Positions 37,737-46,562 of a stretch of 64,000 nucleotides of DNA are shown piece by piece (position 1 is the stretch's first letter; each line of letters starts with the position of its first letter). Under the pieces are notes generated by a model. The model was not told the DNA's origin and made no database searches. It was given only the letters and a program-made list of their open reading frames with translations. The translations under genes were made by a program, and so were the position numbers. Source of the DNA: Rhodobacteraceae bacterium EL129. Lineage in GTDB: Bacteria; Pseudomonadota; Alphaproteobacteria; Rhodobacterales; Rhodobacteraceae. Where the stretch lies: NCBI GenBank assembly GCA_900313005.1, contig ONZJ01000002.1:1099001-1163000 (forward strand). The letters are read 5' to 3'.

Positions 37737-38249
37737 ATGAAACAGATTTTTACGAGTGTGCTTGCGGGTCTTTGGTTGGTCGGCTGTGGGGTGATCCCTC
37801 GGGCCGAGCAACCGCCAGAGACGGGTGTGATGACAAGCGAAAGCGGGCAGATCCGCCCTCTTGCCAGACCTGCAACATTGAACACCACGATCAAGGCTCC
37901 GCCGATCGCTGCCCGGACGGTGGAGGAGTTTGATACAACCACTGCCGAACAACGCTCCGAGGCTATGGCCGAGGCGGCAGCTGCAGGCCGTGAAACGGCG
38001 TTGGGGGCGACGATTGCCTCCCTTGGATCGCCGACTGAGCCGGGGTTCTGGTTGAAAACGCCGCTGGTGTCTGCGCCGTCCAAGGGCAAGGTCGTCTATC
38101 CCGCAACAGGCAAATCTGTGGCGGTTGATCTGATCCCTATTGATGGGCCCAAAACAGCCGGTAGCCGCATGTCCTTGCCAGCCATGCGCCTGATTGATGC
38201 GCCATTGACCGGGTTGCCCGAAGTACAGGTGTTCCGCGTCAGCGGCTAA
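37737..38249 (+). CDS. Lipoprotein of unknown function
   Basis: ATG 37737 gives [18 protein letters not shown], a lipoprotein signal with lipobox LVGC; ATG 37719 is an alternative start six codons earlier. The 170-residue product has a low-complexity Ala/Thr/Glu-rich middle and ends with [14 protein letters not shown]. No known domain is evident. It is divergent from moaA and its TAA overlaps the convergent alkD stop by four bases. An outer- or inner-membrane-anchored periplasmic location is expected. Confidence 0.7.
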   Translation: MKQIFTSVLAGLWLVGCGVIPRAEQPPETGVMTSESGQIRPLARPATLNTTIKAPPIAARTVEEFDTTTAEQRSEAMAEAAAAGRETALGATIASLGSPTEPGFWLKTPLVSAPSKGKVVYPATGKSVAVDLIPIDGPKTAGSRMSLPAMRLIDAPLTGLPEVQVFRVSG

Positions 38250-38926
38250 TCTTTCAGAAATTTCTCGGCTTCTTTGCGTGCAAAGGGCTTCATGTGTTTG
38301 CCGTTTTCGGCCATGAAGGCGCGCACGCGGTCGGGGTCGTGCTTGCTCAGATCACGCAGCCACCAGGCCACGGATTTCTGGATGAACCATTCAGGATCTT
38401 TCACATAGACCGAGGCCCAGCCCAACACGCGTTCGCGAATGGCGGCTTCAACTGGCTTGGGGTGGTTTTGCTTGGTGTAGGGCAGGGTGATCACCATGGC
38501 CGCCCGGCGGGTCCAGTGGGGCTCGGCTTTGGTCCAGCTTTCCACCTCTTCGATCCGGTCCGGAACAGCCACCAATCGTTTTTGGCCTGCCATCATCGCA
38601 TGATCGGCAATGGCCCAGCTGTCAAAGTCGGGGACCCAGGAGGTGATCAAAGCCCAAGCCCCATCGTCCGGTGTGATCCGGGCTTGGGTCAACAGTTTGG
38701 CGGCCGCGAGGCGCGCTTCAAAGATGTTCGTGGCCCACAAGGCTTCGGCCAGTGTCACACGTTCGGCGACGTCAACTGATTGCCGCCAGCTCTGGGTCAA
38801 TTCATTGATCGCGGGGTTGGGGATGCCCAAGTATTCGCGCGGCACCTTATGATAGCCTGCCATCCCTTCGGCACGGCCGGGTTCAATATTTGCTTTGAGC
38901 GCGTCGAGCGCGGCGTCGAGCTTCAT
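38246..38926 (-). CDS. DNA alkylation repair protein, AlkD family
   Basis: The 226-residue protein is an AlkD-like HEAT-repeat DNA glycosylase, which excises positively charged alkylated bases. It has [18 protein letters not shown], the [13 protein letters not shown] segment with the Trp and Asp positions used by AlkD, and [15 protein letters not shown] with the catalytic-site Arg. [22 protein letters not shown] is another conserved family segment. It starts 34 bases after glmS on the same strand and may be cotranscribed with it. Substrate range cannot be judged here. Confidence 0.9.
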   Translation of the reverse strand: MKLDAALDALKANIEPGRAEGMAGYHKVPREYLGIPNPAINELTQSWRQSVDVAERVTLAEALWATNIFEARLAAAKLLTQARITPDDGAWALITSWVPDFDSWAIADHAMMAGQKRLVAVPDRIEEVESWTKAEPHWTRRAAMVITLPYTKQNHPKPVEAAIRERVLGWASVYVKDPEWFIQKSVAWWLRDLSKHDPDRVRAFMAENGKHMKPFARKEAEKFLKD

Positions 38927-38960
38927 TGATAGATCGCCTTGAACCGATTGACGGTAGGTA

Positions 38961-40784
38961 TCATTCCACAGTCACCGATTTCGCCAGATTGCGGGGTTGA
39001 TCGACGTCGGTCCCTTTGGCGACGGCCGTGTGATAGGCCAGCATCTGTGCGGGCAGGGCGTAGAGAATGGGGGTCAGAACCTCATCAACCTCGGGCATGA
39101 TCAGGCATTGCCATACGCCGTCGCGAGCTTCTTTGGCCCCGGCGGCGTCTGTGATCAGGATCACCTTACCACCGCGTGCCATCACCTCTTGCATGTTGCT
39201 GACAGTTTTGTCGAACAGGCTGTCTCGCGGGGCCATGACCACAACGGGCATGTTTTCATCAATCAGGGCGATGGGGCCGTGTTTCAACTCTCCGGAGGCA
39301 TAAGCTTCGGCGTGTATATAGCTGATTTCTTTTAACTTTAAGGCGCCTTCGTGCGCCAGGGGATACATCAAGCCGCGCCCCAAAAACAGTGCGTTATCCG
39401 CCTTGGCCAGACGGATGGCGCAGTGTCGGAACGTGTCATTCATTTCAAGCGCTACGTTCAGGGACGTGGGCAATCCACGCAGTTGCGACAGCTTGTCGGC
39501 CAGCCCCTCATCGTCAAGTTTGCCCCGTTGATGCGCCGCCTTGAGCGCCATTACAAGAAGGACCGTGAGCTGACAGGTGAAGGCTTTGGTCGAGGCCACG
39601 CCAATCTCGGTCCCGGCCAGGATGGGCAGGGCCAGATCGCTTTCGCGGGCGATGGAGCTTTCGGGTACATTAACCACGGAAAGGATCGTCGATGCCTTGC
39701 CCTCGCAATAGCGCAGGGCGGCCAGCGTATCTGCGGTTTCACCCGATTGGCTGACAAACAGGGCAGCGGTGTTTTCGGGAACCGGTGGCTCGCGATAGCG
39801 GAACTCCGAGGCGATATCGACATCCACAGGCAGCTCAGCCAGCTGCTCAAACCAGTATTTGGCGGTCATACAGGCAAGGTAGGCTGTGCCACATGCCACC
39901 ATGGCGATACGGTCTATCTTGTTGAAATCAATGCCATCCCCGGGAATTTTTACATCTCGTCCGCCCTTGGCCAGATAATATCCCAAGGCGTCCGCGATCA
40001 CCGAAGGCTGCTCGGCGATTTCTTTGGCCATGAAATGCTTGTGGCCGCCTTTGTCCACATTGGAGGTGTCGATCTGGATGGTGCGGATTTCGCGGTTGGC
40101 CAGTTCGCCATTGGCGTCGGTGATGGTCAGGCTGTCGCGTGTGATGACCGCGCAATCCCCTTCTTCGAGATAGGTGATCCGGTCGGTGAGGGGCGCAAGT
40201 GCGATGGCATCGGAGCCTACGAACATTTCTCCGTCACCGTGACCCACGGCCAACGGGCTGCCCTTACGGGCGGCGATCAGCAAATCAGGCTCGCCGTCAA
40301 AGAGGAAACACAGCGCATAGGCGCCGTCCAGCCGTCCAAGCGTGGCGGTCACAGCCTCGGTCGGCGTCATGCCCTGGGACAGAAAATGTTGTGCCATCAA
40401 GGCGACGGTTTCGGTGTCAGTATCTGTCGAATGTCCGATCCCGTGGGTCGTCAGCTCTGTGCGCAATTCACGAAAGTTCTCGATGATCCCATTGTGCACC
40501 ACAGCGACCGAACCCGCGCGATGCGGGTGCGCGTTTTCGACGTTTGGAGCACCGTGGGTGGCCCATCTGGTGTGACCAATTCCGGCCTTTCCGGCCAGTG
40601 GTTCATGCACCAGCAAATCCGATAGGTTGATAAGCTTACCAACTGCGCGTCGGCGATCCAATGTGCCGTGGTCAATCGTCGCGATCCCCGCGCTGTCGTA
40701 CCCGCGATACTCCAGCCGCTTAAGCGCCTCGACCAGAATGGGCGCGGCCTCGTGATGTCCTAGAACCCCTACAATACCGCACAT
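38961..40784 (-). CDS. glmS: Glutamine--fructose-6-phosphate aminotransferase GlmS
   Basis: GlmS makes glucosamine-6-phosphate, the entry to UDP-GlcNAc for peptidoglycan and LPS. The 607 residues start MCGIVGVLGHHEAAP with the nucleophile Cys2, then YRGYDSAGI and HTRWATHGAPN in the glutaminase half. Two SIS domains follow (VACGTAYLACMTAKYWFE; FVSQSGETADTLAALR) and the C-terminus is RNLAKSVTVE. Its ATG shares a base with the glmU TAA, so the two are translationally coupled. No ribozyme leader is expected or seen. Confidence 0.97.
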   Translation of the reverse strand: MCGIVGVLGHHEAAPILVEALKRLEYRGYDSAGIATIDHGTLDRRRAVGKLINLSDLLVHEPLAGKAGIGHTRWATHGAPNVENAHPHRAGSVAVVHNGIIENFRELRTELTTHGIGHSTDTDTETVALMAQHFLSQGMTPTEAVTATLGRLDGAYALCFLFDGEPDLLIAARKGSPLAVGHGDGEMFVGSDAIALAPLTDRITYLEEGDCAVITRDSLTITDANGELANREIRTIQIDTSNVDKGGHKHFMAKEIAEQPSVIADALGYYLAKGGRDVKIPGDGIDFNKIDRIAMVACGTAYLACMTAKYWFEQLAELPVDVDIASEFRYREPPVPENTAALFVSQSGETADTLAALRYCEGKASTILSVVNVPESSIARESDLALPILAGTEIGVASTKAFTCQLTVLLVMALKAAHQRGKLDDEGLADKLSQLRGLPTSLNVALEMNDTFRHCAIRLAKADNALFLGRGLMYPLAHEGALKLKEISYIHAEAYASGELKHGPIALIDENMPVVVMAPRDSLFDKTVSNMQEVMARGGKVILITDAAGAKEARDGVWQCLIMPEVDEVLTPILYALPAQMLAYHTAVAKGTDVDQPRNLAKSVTVE

Positions 40785-42139
40785 TATGCTACCCCTTTAT
40801 CACGTTTTTCTTTAATGGATTTTAACTTTTCGAACAATTTGCGTGCCAGGCCAGATTTGTTTTGCTGCTTCGCTCGCGCGATGGCCAGGTCTCCTTCGGG
40901 CACGTTTGACGTGATCACCGAACCGCTGGCTGTCATCGCGTGATCCCCGACCGAGACCGGCGCCACCAACATGGTGTTTGACCCGATAAAGGCACGTTCG
41001 CCGATCTGTGTGCGGTGCTTCATCACGCCGTCATAATTACAAGTGATTGTACCCGCCCCGATGTTTGCAGCCTTGCCCACCTCAGCGTCGCCTACATAGC
41101 TGAGGTGATTGACCTTGGCGCCCTCGTGCAGCAGCGCGTTTTTGAGCTCGACGAAATTGCCGACGCGCGCCTCTTCCGAGACCTCTGTGCCGGGGCGCAG
41201 GCGGGCGTAGGGGCCGATGATGGCCCCACGAGAAACGTGACATCCTTCAAGATGGCTGAACGCGCGAATGTGGGCGCCGGTTTCAACCGTGACGCCGGTG
41301 CCGAAGACCACGTTTTGATCCACAATCGTGTCGCGACCCAGATGCGTGTCATAGGAAAAATATACCGTGTCCGGGGCGGGCATCGTGGTGCCGTTGTCCA
41401 GCGCCGCACTGCGGGCGCGTGCCTGAAAGGCGGCTTCAGCTGTGGCCAGTTCTCTGCGGGAATTGATGCCCATGGTTTCAGCCTCGTCACAGGCCACTGC
41501 AGTGGCGGACAGCCCTTGGCTGCGGGCGATGGCCACGATGTCAGTCAAATAGTATTCGCCGGAGGCATTGTCGTTTCCGACAGCGTCGATCAGTTTGAAA
41601 AGTGTTTCAGAATTCGCCGCAATAACACCTGAATTACAGAAGGTTATGGCGCGCTCCTGATCTGAGGCGTCTTTGAATTCAACAATCGCTTTCAAGCTAT
41701 CGCCGTCCATGACCAATCGCCCATAGCGACCCGGATCTGCGGCCTCGAACCCCAAGACAACCACATCGTGCGAGGTGCGCGCTTGGGCCAAGGCCTCTAG
41801 CGTCTCTGGGCGGATAAAGGGGGTGTCCCCGTAGAGGATCAGCGCGTCCCCTTCAAAGCCCTCAAGCAGCGGGGCGGCCTGCGCCACAGCATGGGCAGTG
41901 CCCAGCTGCTCGGATTGCAGTGCGATCTGGATCGTGTCGTCATGCGCAGCCGTGGCCGCTTTGACCGCGTCGGCACCGTGCCCTGCCACCACGACCACGC
42001 GGTCAGGCTCTAACACCGATCCTGCGCGTATCGCATGGATCAGCATCGGGGCCCCGGCAATGGGGTGCAGGACCTTGGGGAGGTCGGATTTCATCCGTGT
42101 GCCTTTGCCTGCGGCCAGGATGATCAGGGCTGTGCTCAT
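40784..42139 (-). CDS. glmU: Bifunctional GlmU (GlcN-1-P acetyltransferase/GlcNAc-1-P uridyltransferase)
   Basis: GlmU completes UDP-GlcNAc synthesis. The N-terminal pyrophosphorylase domain opens with LAAGKGTRMKSDLPKVLHPI, contains YGDTPFIRPETLEAL and ends near residue 230. The C-terminal left-handed beta-helix acetyltransferase has NFVELKNALLHEGAKVNHLS and the catalytic-site segment AANIGAGTITCNYDG. The 451-residue length is normal. It is the first gene of the glmU-glmS unit and is divergent from gph. Confidence 0.97.
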   Translation of the reverse strand: MSTALIILAAGKGTRMKSDLPKVLHPIAGAPMLIHAIRAGSVLEPDRVVVVAGHGADAVKAATAAHDDTIQIALQSEQLGTAHAVAQAAPLLEGFEGDALILYGDTPFIRPETLEALAQARTSHDVVVLGFEAADPGRYGRLVMDGDSLKAIVEFKDASDQERAITFCNSGVIAANSETLFKLIDAVGNDNASGEYYLTDIVAIARSQGLSATAVACDEAETMGINSRRELATAEAAFQARARSAALDNGTTMPAPDTVYFSYDTHLGRDTIVDQNVVFGTGVTVETGAHIRAFSHLEGCHVSRGAIIGPYARLRPGTEVSEEARVGNFVELKNALLHEGAKVNHLSYVGDAEVGKAANIGAGTITCNYDGVMKHRTQIGERAFIGSNTMLVAPVSVGDHAMTASGSVITSNVPEGDLAIARAKQQNKSGLARKLFEKLKSIKEKRDKGVA

Positions 42140-42283
42140 GCGGTTTCTCTTTGTAATCGCGTGCCAGCCGTTTTATCTGCCTGAGGGCACGGCGCAAGGG
42201 TATTGCGCATCAAAACGTGTTTCGGCATGTGACAGGATGGGCGGATACGCGCCGTTTGGGGCCTGCAAGGCAAGGGTGATAAG

Positions 42284-42946
42284 ATGAAAACGGTTGTGTT
42301 TGACCTGGACGGAACGCTGGCAGACACCAGTGGCGATTTGATAGCGGCGGCCAATGCCTGTTTTCAGCTGATGGGCGAGGGCGACATGCTGGACCCCCAG
42401 GCAGACGCCTCAACTGCGTTGCACGGTGGACGCGCGATGCTGCATCTGGGCCTGACCCGGCTGGGCCGTTCCAATGAAGCGGTGATTGATGAGTATTACC
42501 CTGTCTTGCTTGAGGCTTACGCGCAGGCGATTGACGTGCACACGGTGATGTATCCCGGCGCGATGGACGCGGTTGAGCGGCTGAAAACCACCGGCTACAA
42601 AACGGCTATTTGTACCAACAAACCCGAAGGGCTGGCGCGGTTGCTGATGGGCAATCTGGGCGTATTGGAGGCCTTCGGCAGCCTGATCGGTGCCGATACT
42701 TTGCCCGTGCGCAAACCTGATCCGGAACCCCTGCGCGAAGCGGTGCGTCAGGCGGGCGGAGACCCGGCGCAATGCCTGTTGGTGGGCGATACGAAAACCG
42801 ACCGTAAAACCGCTGAGCGGGCCGGCGTGCCGTCGGTCTTGGTCACCTTCGGGCCCGATGGGCGCAGTGTTTTGGACCTGACCCCCGACGCCACCATCGA
42901 CAGCTATGACCAGTTGGATGCCGTGGTGGCGCGATTGCTGGGATAG
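42284..42946 (+). CDS. gph: HAD-family phosphoglycolate phosphatase
   Basis: The 220-residue HAD hydrolase has motif I FDLDGTLADTSGD, motif II ICTNKPEG, motif III RKPDPEPL and motif IV LVGDTKTDRKTAERAG, with a four-helix cap between I and II. That set matches Gph, which removes 2-phosphoglycolate from DNA repair or oxygenase reactions. Divergence from glmU is frequent in Rhodobacteraceae. Other small phosphomonoesters cannot be excluded, as HAD specificity is hard to read from sequence. Confidence 0.87.
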   Translation: MKTVVFDLDGTLADTSGDLIAAANACFQLMGEGDMLDPQADASTALHGGRAMLHLGLTRLGRSNEAVIDEYYPVLLEAYAQAIDVHTVMYPGAMDAVERLKTTGYKTAICTNKPEGLARLLMGNLGVLEAFGSLIGADTLPVRKPDPEPLREAVRQAGGDPAQCLLVGDTKTDRKTAERAGVPSVLVTFGPDGRSVLDLTPDATIDSYDQLDAVVARLLG

Positions 42947-43053
42947 CGGCGGGTTTCGGGTTCGCTGCAAAGAGATTGCAGCCTTTCTAATCTTAACCGC
43001 CGACCCGATGTTGCCCCATTGACCTTAGTCCAGACCCTCTGCAGAGTTTTGAT

Positions 43054-44253
43054 ATGACTGAGATATTCAAAGGCAATTTCACGCAGCAGGAACCGATCCC
43101 GGATGAGGGGATCGAGGCCGCTTTGGACGTGCTGCGCGGCGGACGGCTGCATCGTTATAACCTTGTGGGCGACGAGGTCGGCGAGGTGGGCCTGTTGGAG
43201 CAGGAATTCGCTGTGTATACGGGTGCAAAATATGCGCTGGCTGTGGCGTCGGGTGGCTATGCGATGGCGACGGCCTTGCGCGCAGTTGGGGTGAAGCCTG
43301 GCGAAAAAGTGCTGACGAATGCCTTTACCCTGGCCCCGGTGCCCGGTGCGATTGCATCGGTGGGGGCAGTGCCTGTTTTTGTTGGGGTCACGGAAAGCCT
43401 GACCATTGATCTGGAGGATCTGGCTATCAAGGCGGGTCAGGCCGATGTGCTGATGCTCAGCCACATGCGCGGGCATTTGGCGGATATGGATGCACTGTTA
43501 GAGATTTGCCACACCCATGACCTGACTCTGATCGAGGATTGCGCCCATACCATGGGGGCAGCCTGGAAAGGGCGGCCTTCGGGGCGCGACGGCGTAATCG
43601 GATGTTATTCGACGCAGACCTACAAGCACATGAACTCGGGCGAGGGCGGTCTGTTTGTCACCGATGACGATGAAATCATGGCGCGGGCTGTGATCCTGTC
43701 GGGGTCCTACATGCTCTATGTCCGCAACGGGACCGTGCCAGCGCCTGAGGTGTTTGAGCGGGTGAAGTATGAGACCCCGAATGTCTCGGGCCGTATGGAC
43801 CACCTGCGGGCGGCGATCCTGCGGCCTCAGCTGAAGCAATTGGATCAGCAGTGCGCAAATTGGAATGACCGTTACCGCGTGGTCGAGGACGGCTTGCGCG
43901 GCACGCCTGGTCTGACGATCGTCGAGCGGCCCGAGGAAGAGACCTATGTGGGGTCCTCCATCCAGTTTCTGCTGTTGGATTGGAGCCCGAAGGGTGTGCA
44001 GGACGTGGTCTCGCGGTGTTTAATTCGGGGGGTGGAACTGAAGTGGTTTGGCGGGGCCGAACCTTCGGGCTTTACCAGCCGCTATGATAGTTGGCGCTAT
44101 GCGCCGAGCGACCAGATGCCTGCGTCGGATCGTATCCTCAGCGGCATTCTGGATATGCGCCTGCCTTTGACCTTCAGCCTGGACGATTGCGCCCAGATCG
44201 CCCGGATCATCCGGGCCGAGGTGGGGGCGGTGTATCAGGCAGAGGAAACCTGA
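43054..44253 (+). CDS. DegT/DnrJ/EryC1/StrS-family PLP aminotransferase
   Basis: This 399-residue fold-type I aminotransferase has AVASGGYAMATALRAVG near residue 65, LIEDCAHTMGAAWKG (PLP-binding Asp) and the PLP lysine in TYKHMNSGEGG (about residue 193). Typical members transaminate keto-sugars on nucleotide diphosphates for surface polysaccharides or antibiotics. No nucleotide-sugar genes are adjacent, so its substrate is open. A gap of 107 bases separates it from gph. Confidence 0.88.
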   Translation: MTEIFKGNFTQQEPIPDEGIEAALDVLRGGRLHRYNLVGDEVGEVGLLEQEFAVYTGAKYALAVASGGYAMATALRAVGVKPGEKVLTNAFTLAPVPGAIASVGAVPVFVGVTESLTIDLEDLAIKAGQADVLMLSHMRGHLADMDALLEICHTHDLTLIEDCAHTMGAAWKGRPSGRDGVIGCYSTQTYKHMNSGEGGLFVTDDDEIMARAVILSGSYMLYVRNGTVPAPEVFERVKYETPNVSGRMDHLRAAILRPQLKQLDQQCANWNDRYRVVEDGLRGTPGLTIVERPEEETYVGSSIQFLLLDWSPKGVQDVVSRCLIRGVELKWFGGAEPSGFTSRYDSWRYAPSDQMPASDRILSGILDMRLPLTFSLDDCAQIARIIRAEVGAVYQAEET

Positions 44254-44262
44254 ACTCGTCAC

Positions 44263-44292
44263 GCCTAACTTCATAATTTCATAAGTTTAGGC
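44263..44292. repeat. Imperfect inverted repeat after the aminotransferase gene
   Basis: GCCTAA at 44263-44268 pairs with TTAGGC at 44287-44292, and the inner bases CTT/AAG and AT pair with a one-base offset. It starts nine bases after the stop codon. There is no T-run after it, so a terminator role is uncertain. Confidence 0.3.
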
Positions 44293-44445
44293 CGGAATGA
44301 CTGTGAACAAATCCCCTTTGGTCATATTCCGTTGCGTAATCTGGCCCTATGGAACAGACTTCTCCTTACAGTAATGTGTGAAAATCCTGGATCAACCCTA
44401 GAGATAAAAGGGTTTCGGGATGGAACTTGGACAGGGAATACACTC

Positions 44446-44880
44446 ATGAAAAACGTAGTGCTGCTGGCCGTTGATGGCAGCGAAGGGTCCGACCGGGCGC
44501 TCACCCATGCCATGAACCGGGCCAAGACAGGCGGCGCAAAGGTTGTTGTCGCTTATGTTATTGAATGGTCTCCTTATTCATTCAATACACCGGAAGAAAA
44601 CGCAGAACGCCACAATCGGCGCGAATCCGAGATTGTGCGCGCCAATTCAGGCGTCGTCGTCCCGGCCCTTGCGAAACTGGCTGAAGCCGGGATCGAGGCT
44701 GAAGGCATCGTACGCCATGGCAAGCCCGCAGAGACTTTGTGCGCCATTGCCGAAGAGTGCGAAGCAGCCCAGATTGTGATCGGGCGGCGTGGGCAAAACG
44801 GCGTCAAGGCGATGATCTTTGGCAGCGTGGTGGGCAATCTGGTGCAAGCCGCACCAGTGCCTGTGGTGGTGGTGCCCTGA
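44446..44880 (+). CDS. Universal stress protein, UspA family
   Basis: The 144-residue protein starts MKNVVLLAVDGSEGSDRALT and carries the ATP-binding G-x2-G-x9-G-S pattern in GRRGQNGVKAMIFGSVVGN. UspA proteins bind ATP and support survival in starvation or energy stress. The frame extends upstream to 44332 without conservation; ATG 44446 with ACAGGGAA upstream is the natural start. It is 41 bases upstream of the sodium/alanine symporter, probably cotranscribed. No FNR-type TTGAT-N4-ATCAA site was found before it. Confidence 0.9.
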   Translation: MKNVVLLAVDGSEGSDRALTHAMNRAKTGGAKVVVAYVIEWSPYSFNTPEENAERHNRRESEIVRANSGVVVPALAKLAEAGIEAEGIVRHGKPAETLCAIAEECEAAQIVIGRRGQNGVKAMIFGSVVGNLVQAAPVPVVVVP

Positions 44881-44921
44881 GCGCTGCTTGAATTCCAACA
44901 TTTCAGACAAGGAGGTGCCCC

Positions 44922-46424
44922 ATGGCACGCTTTGTAACTTTTCTGCTGACAGCGCTGCTGCTGTCAGGCCCTGCTTTTGCAGGCATTGACGAGACGATCA
45001 ACAGCATCACCGCGCCGATTGCGAACGTCATCGGTGATATTGTGTTCTTCAAGATCAACATCGCAGGGGCAGGTTTGCCGCTTGTTGTGCTCTGGCTGGT
45101 GATCGGGGCGGTGTTTTTTACCGTCTACATGGGCTTTGTGAACCTGCGCGGTTTCGGTCATGCCATACGGCTGGTGCGGGGTGACTACGCCGATCCCAAT
45201 TCAGCGGGTGAGGTTAGTCACTTTCAGGCGCTGGCCACAGCCGTGTCCGGCACCGTGGGCATTGGTAACATCGGCGGGGTCGCGGTTGCGGTGACCGTGG
45301 GTGGGGCCGGGGCCACGTTCTGGCTGATCGTTGCGGGTTTCCTGGGGATGTCCACCAAATTTGTGGAATGTACTTTGGGTGTGAAATACCGGAACGAAAA
45401 CCCCGATGGGTCCGTCTCGGGTGGTCCAATGTACTATCTGCGCAAGGGCTTTGAAGAGCGCGGCATGACAGGCTTTGGCAAGTTCATGGGTACCTTCTAT
45501 GCCATCGGTATCTTTGTTGGGGCCTTGGGCATTGGCAACATGTTCCAGTCCAATCAGGCCTATGTTCAGCTGAACACCGTCGCTGGTGGTGGCTTGGACG
45601 GCTATGGCTGGCTGGTTGGGTTGATCCTTGCTGTGGTGGTCTTTGCCGTGATCGTGGGTGGTATCAAATCCATTGCCCGCGTGACTGAAAAGATCGTGCC
45701 CTTCATGGCGGTCTTCTACTGCTTCTTTGCGATCATCGTGATCCTGATGAACTTCACCTCGATTCCGATGGCCATCAGCAACATCTTCACTGGAGCGTTT
45801 ACCGGCGAAGGCGTGGCAGGTGGGGCCCTGGGTGCACTGATCATTGGTTTCCAACGGGCTGTCTTTTCAAACGAGGCCGGTATTGGTTCCGCTTCCATCG
45901 CCCACGCTGCGGTGAAAACAGACGAACCTGTGACCGAAGGCTATGTTTCGCTGTTGGAGCCGTTTATCGACACCATCGTGATCTGTACAATTACCGCGCT
46001 GGTGATTGGTACGTCTCAGGTTGCTGATCCCAACTTTGCGGGCGATGCGACAGGTGTGGCCATGACCTCGGCCGCGTTTGAGCGTCAGATCAGCTGGTTC
46101 CCACTGCCTCTGGCCTTTGGCGCGCTGCTCTTTGCCTTCTCGACCATGATCTCGTGGTCTTACTACGGGCTGAAGGGTTGGACCTACTTGTTCGGCGAAA
46201 ACCAGAGCCTGCAGACCATCTACAAGATCATCTTCTGTGCCTTTGTGGCGTTGGGGTGTGTGGTGCAGTTGGATCCGATCCTGTCAATCTCAGACGCGCT
46301 GGTCTTCCTGATCTGTGTGCCGAACATTCTGGGCCTCTACTTCCTGGCGCCCATCGTGAAGGCTGAGATGAACAAATATCAGGCCAAGCTGGCAAGCGGA
46401 GAGATCAAGAAGTTCAAGAACTGA
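44922..46424 (+). CDS. Sodium:alanine/glycine symporter, AGCS family
   Basis: The 500-residue transporter has a signal-like N-terminus (LLLSGPAFAG) and about ten further membrane helices. AGCS hallmarks are SHFQALATAVSGTVGIGNIG, FLGMSTKFVECTLGVKYRN, GGPMYYLRKGFEERGM and FSNEAGIGSASIAHAAVKT. It should import alanine or glycine with sodium. AAGGAGGTGCCCC before ATG 44922 is a strong ribosome site. A clear terminator follows the gene. Confidence 0.94.
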   Translation: MARFVTFLLTALLLSGPAFAGIDETINSITAPIANVIGDIVFFKINIAGAGLPLVVLWLVIGAVFFTVYMGFVNLRGFGHAIRLVRGDYADPNSAGEVSHFQALATAVSGTVGIGNIGGVAVAVTVGGAGATFWLIVAGFLGMSTKFVECTLGVKYRNENPDGSVSGGPMYYLRKGFEERGMTGFGKFMGTFYAIGIFVGALGIGNMFQSNQAYVQLNTVAGGGLDGYGWLVGLILAVVVFAVIVGGIKSIARVTEKIVPFMAVFYCFFAIIVILMNFTSIPMAISNIFTGAFTGEGVAGGALGALIIGFQRAVFSNEAGIGSASIAHAAVKTDEPVTEGYVSLLEPFIDTIVICTITALVIGTSQVADPNFAGDATGVAMTSAAFERQISWFPLPLAFGALLFAFSTMISWSYYGLKGWTYLFGENQSLQTIYKIIFCAFVALGCVVQLDPILSISDALVFLICVPNILGLYFLAPIVKAEMNKYQAKLASGEIKKFKN

Positions 46425-46451
46425 TCGGTCCTAACCTGATAGCAAACCAAG

Positions 46452-46479
46452 CCCTCGCACCCCGGTGCGGGGGTTTTTC
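46452..46479 (+). terminator. Intrinsic terminator after the AGCS symporter
   Basis: CCCTCGCACC pairs with GGTGCGGGGG (one T-G pair, CC loop) and is followed by TTTTT. It starts 28 bases after the symporter stop and separates that unit from the leucine catabolic cluster. Confidence 0.9.
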
Positions 46480-46523
46480 TATAGTCGAATGGATTGACCC
46501 GACTCACTTGGCGCGATATTTAA

Positions 46524-46537
46524 TGAACAAGTGTTCA
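46524..46537. promoter_or_regulatory. Palindromic operator candidate before ivd
   Basis: TGAACA-AG-TGTTCA is an exact six-base inverted repeat with a two-base spacer, 26 bases upstream of the ivd ATG within an AT-rich stretch. The size and position fit a TetR-like repressor of branched-chain amino-acid catabolism. No regulator gene is nearby. Confidence 0.5.
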
Positions 46538-46562
46538 ATAAATTACTCGGAGACCTGAAGCG

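Noticed and set aside
37650..37952. N-terminal extension of MoaA by about 100 residues
   Set aside because: The extension is antisense to the lipoprotein gene and absent from MoaA proteins; 335 residues is the usual size.
39351..40625. Open frame of 424 codons antisense to glmS
   Set aside because: It is the GC-rich shadow of glmS codons; the product has no family motifs, while glmS is intact on the other strand.
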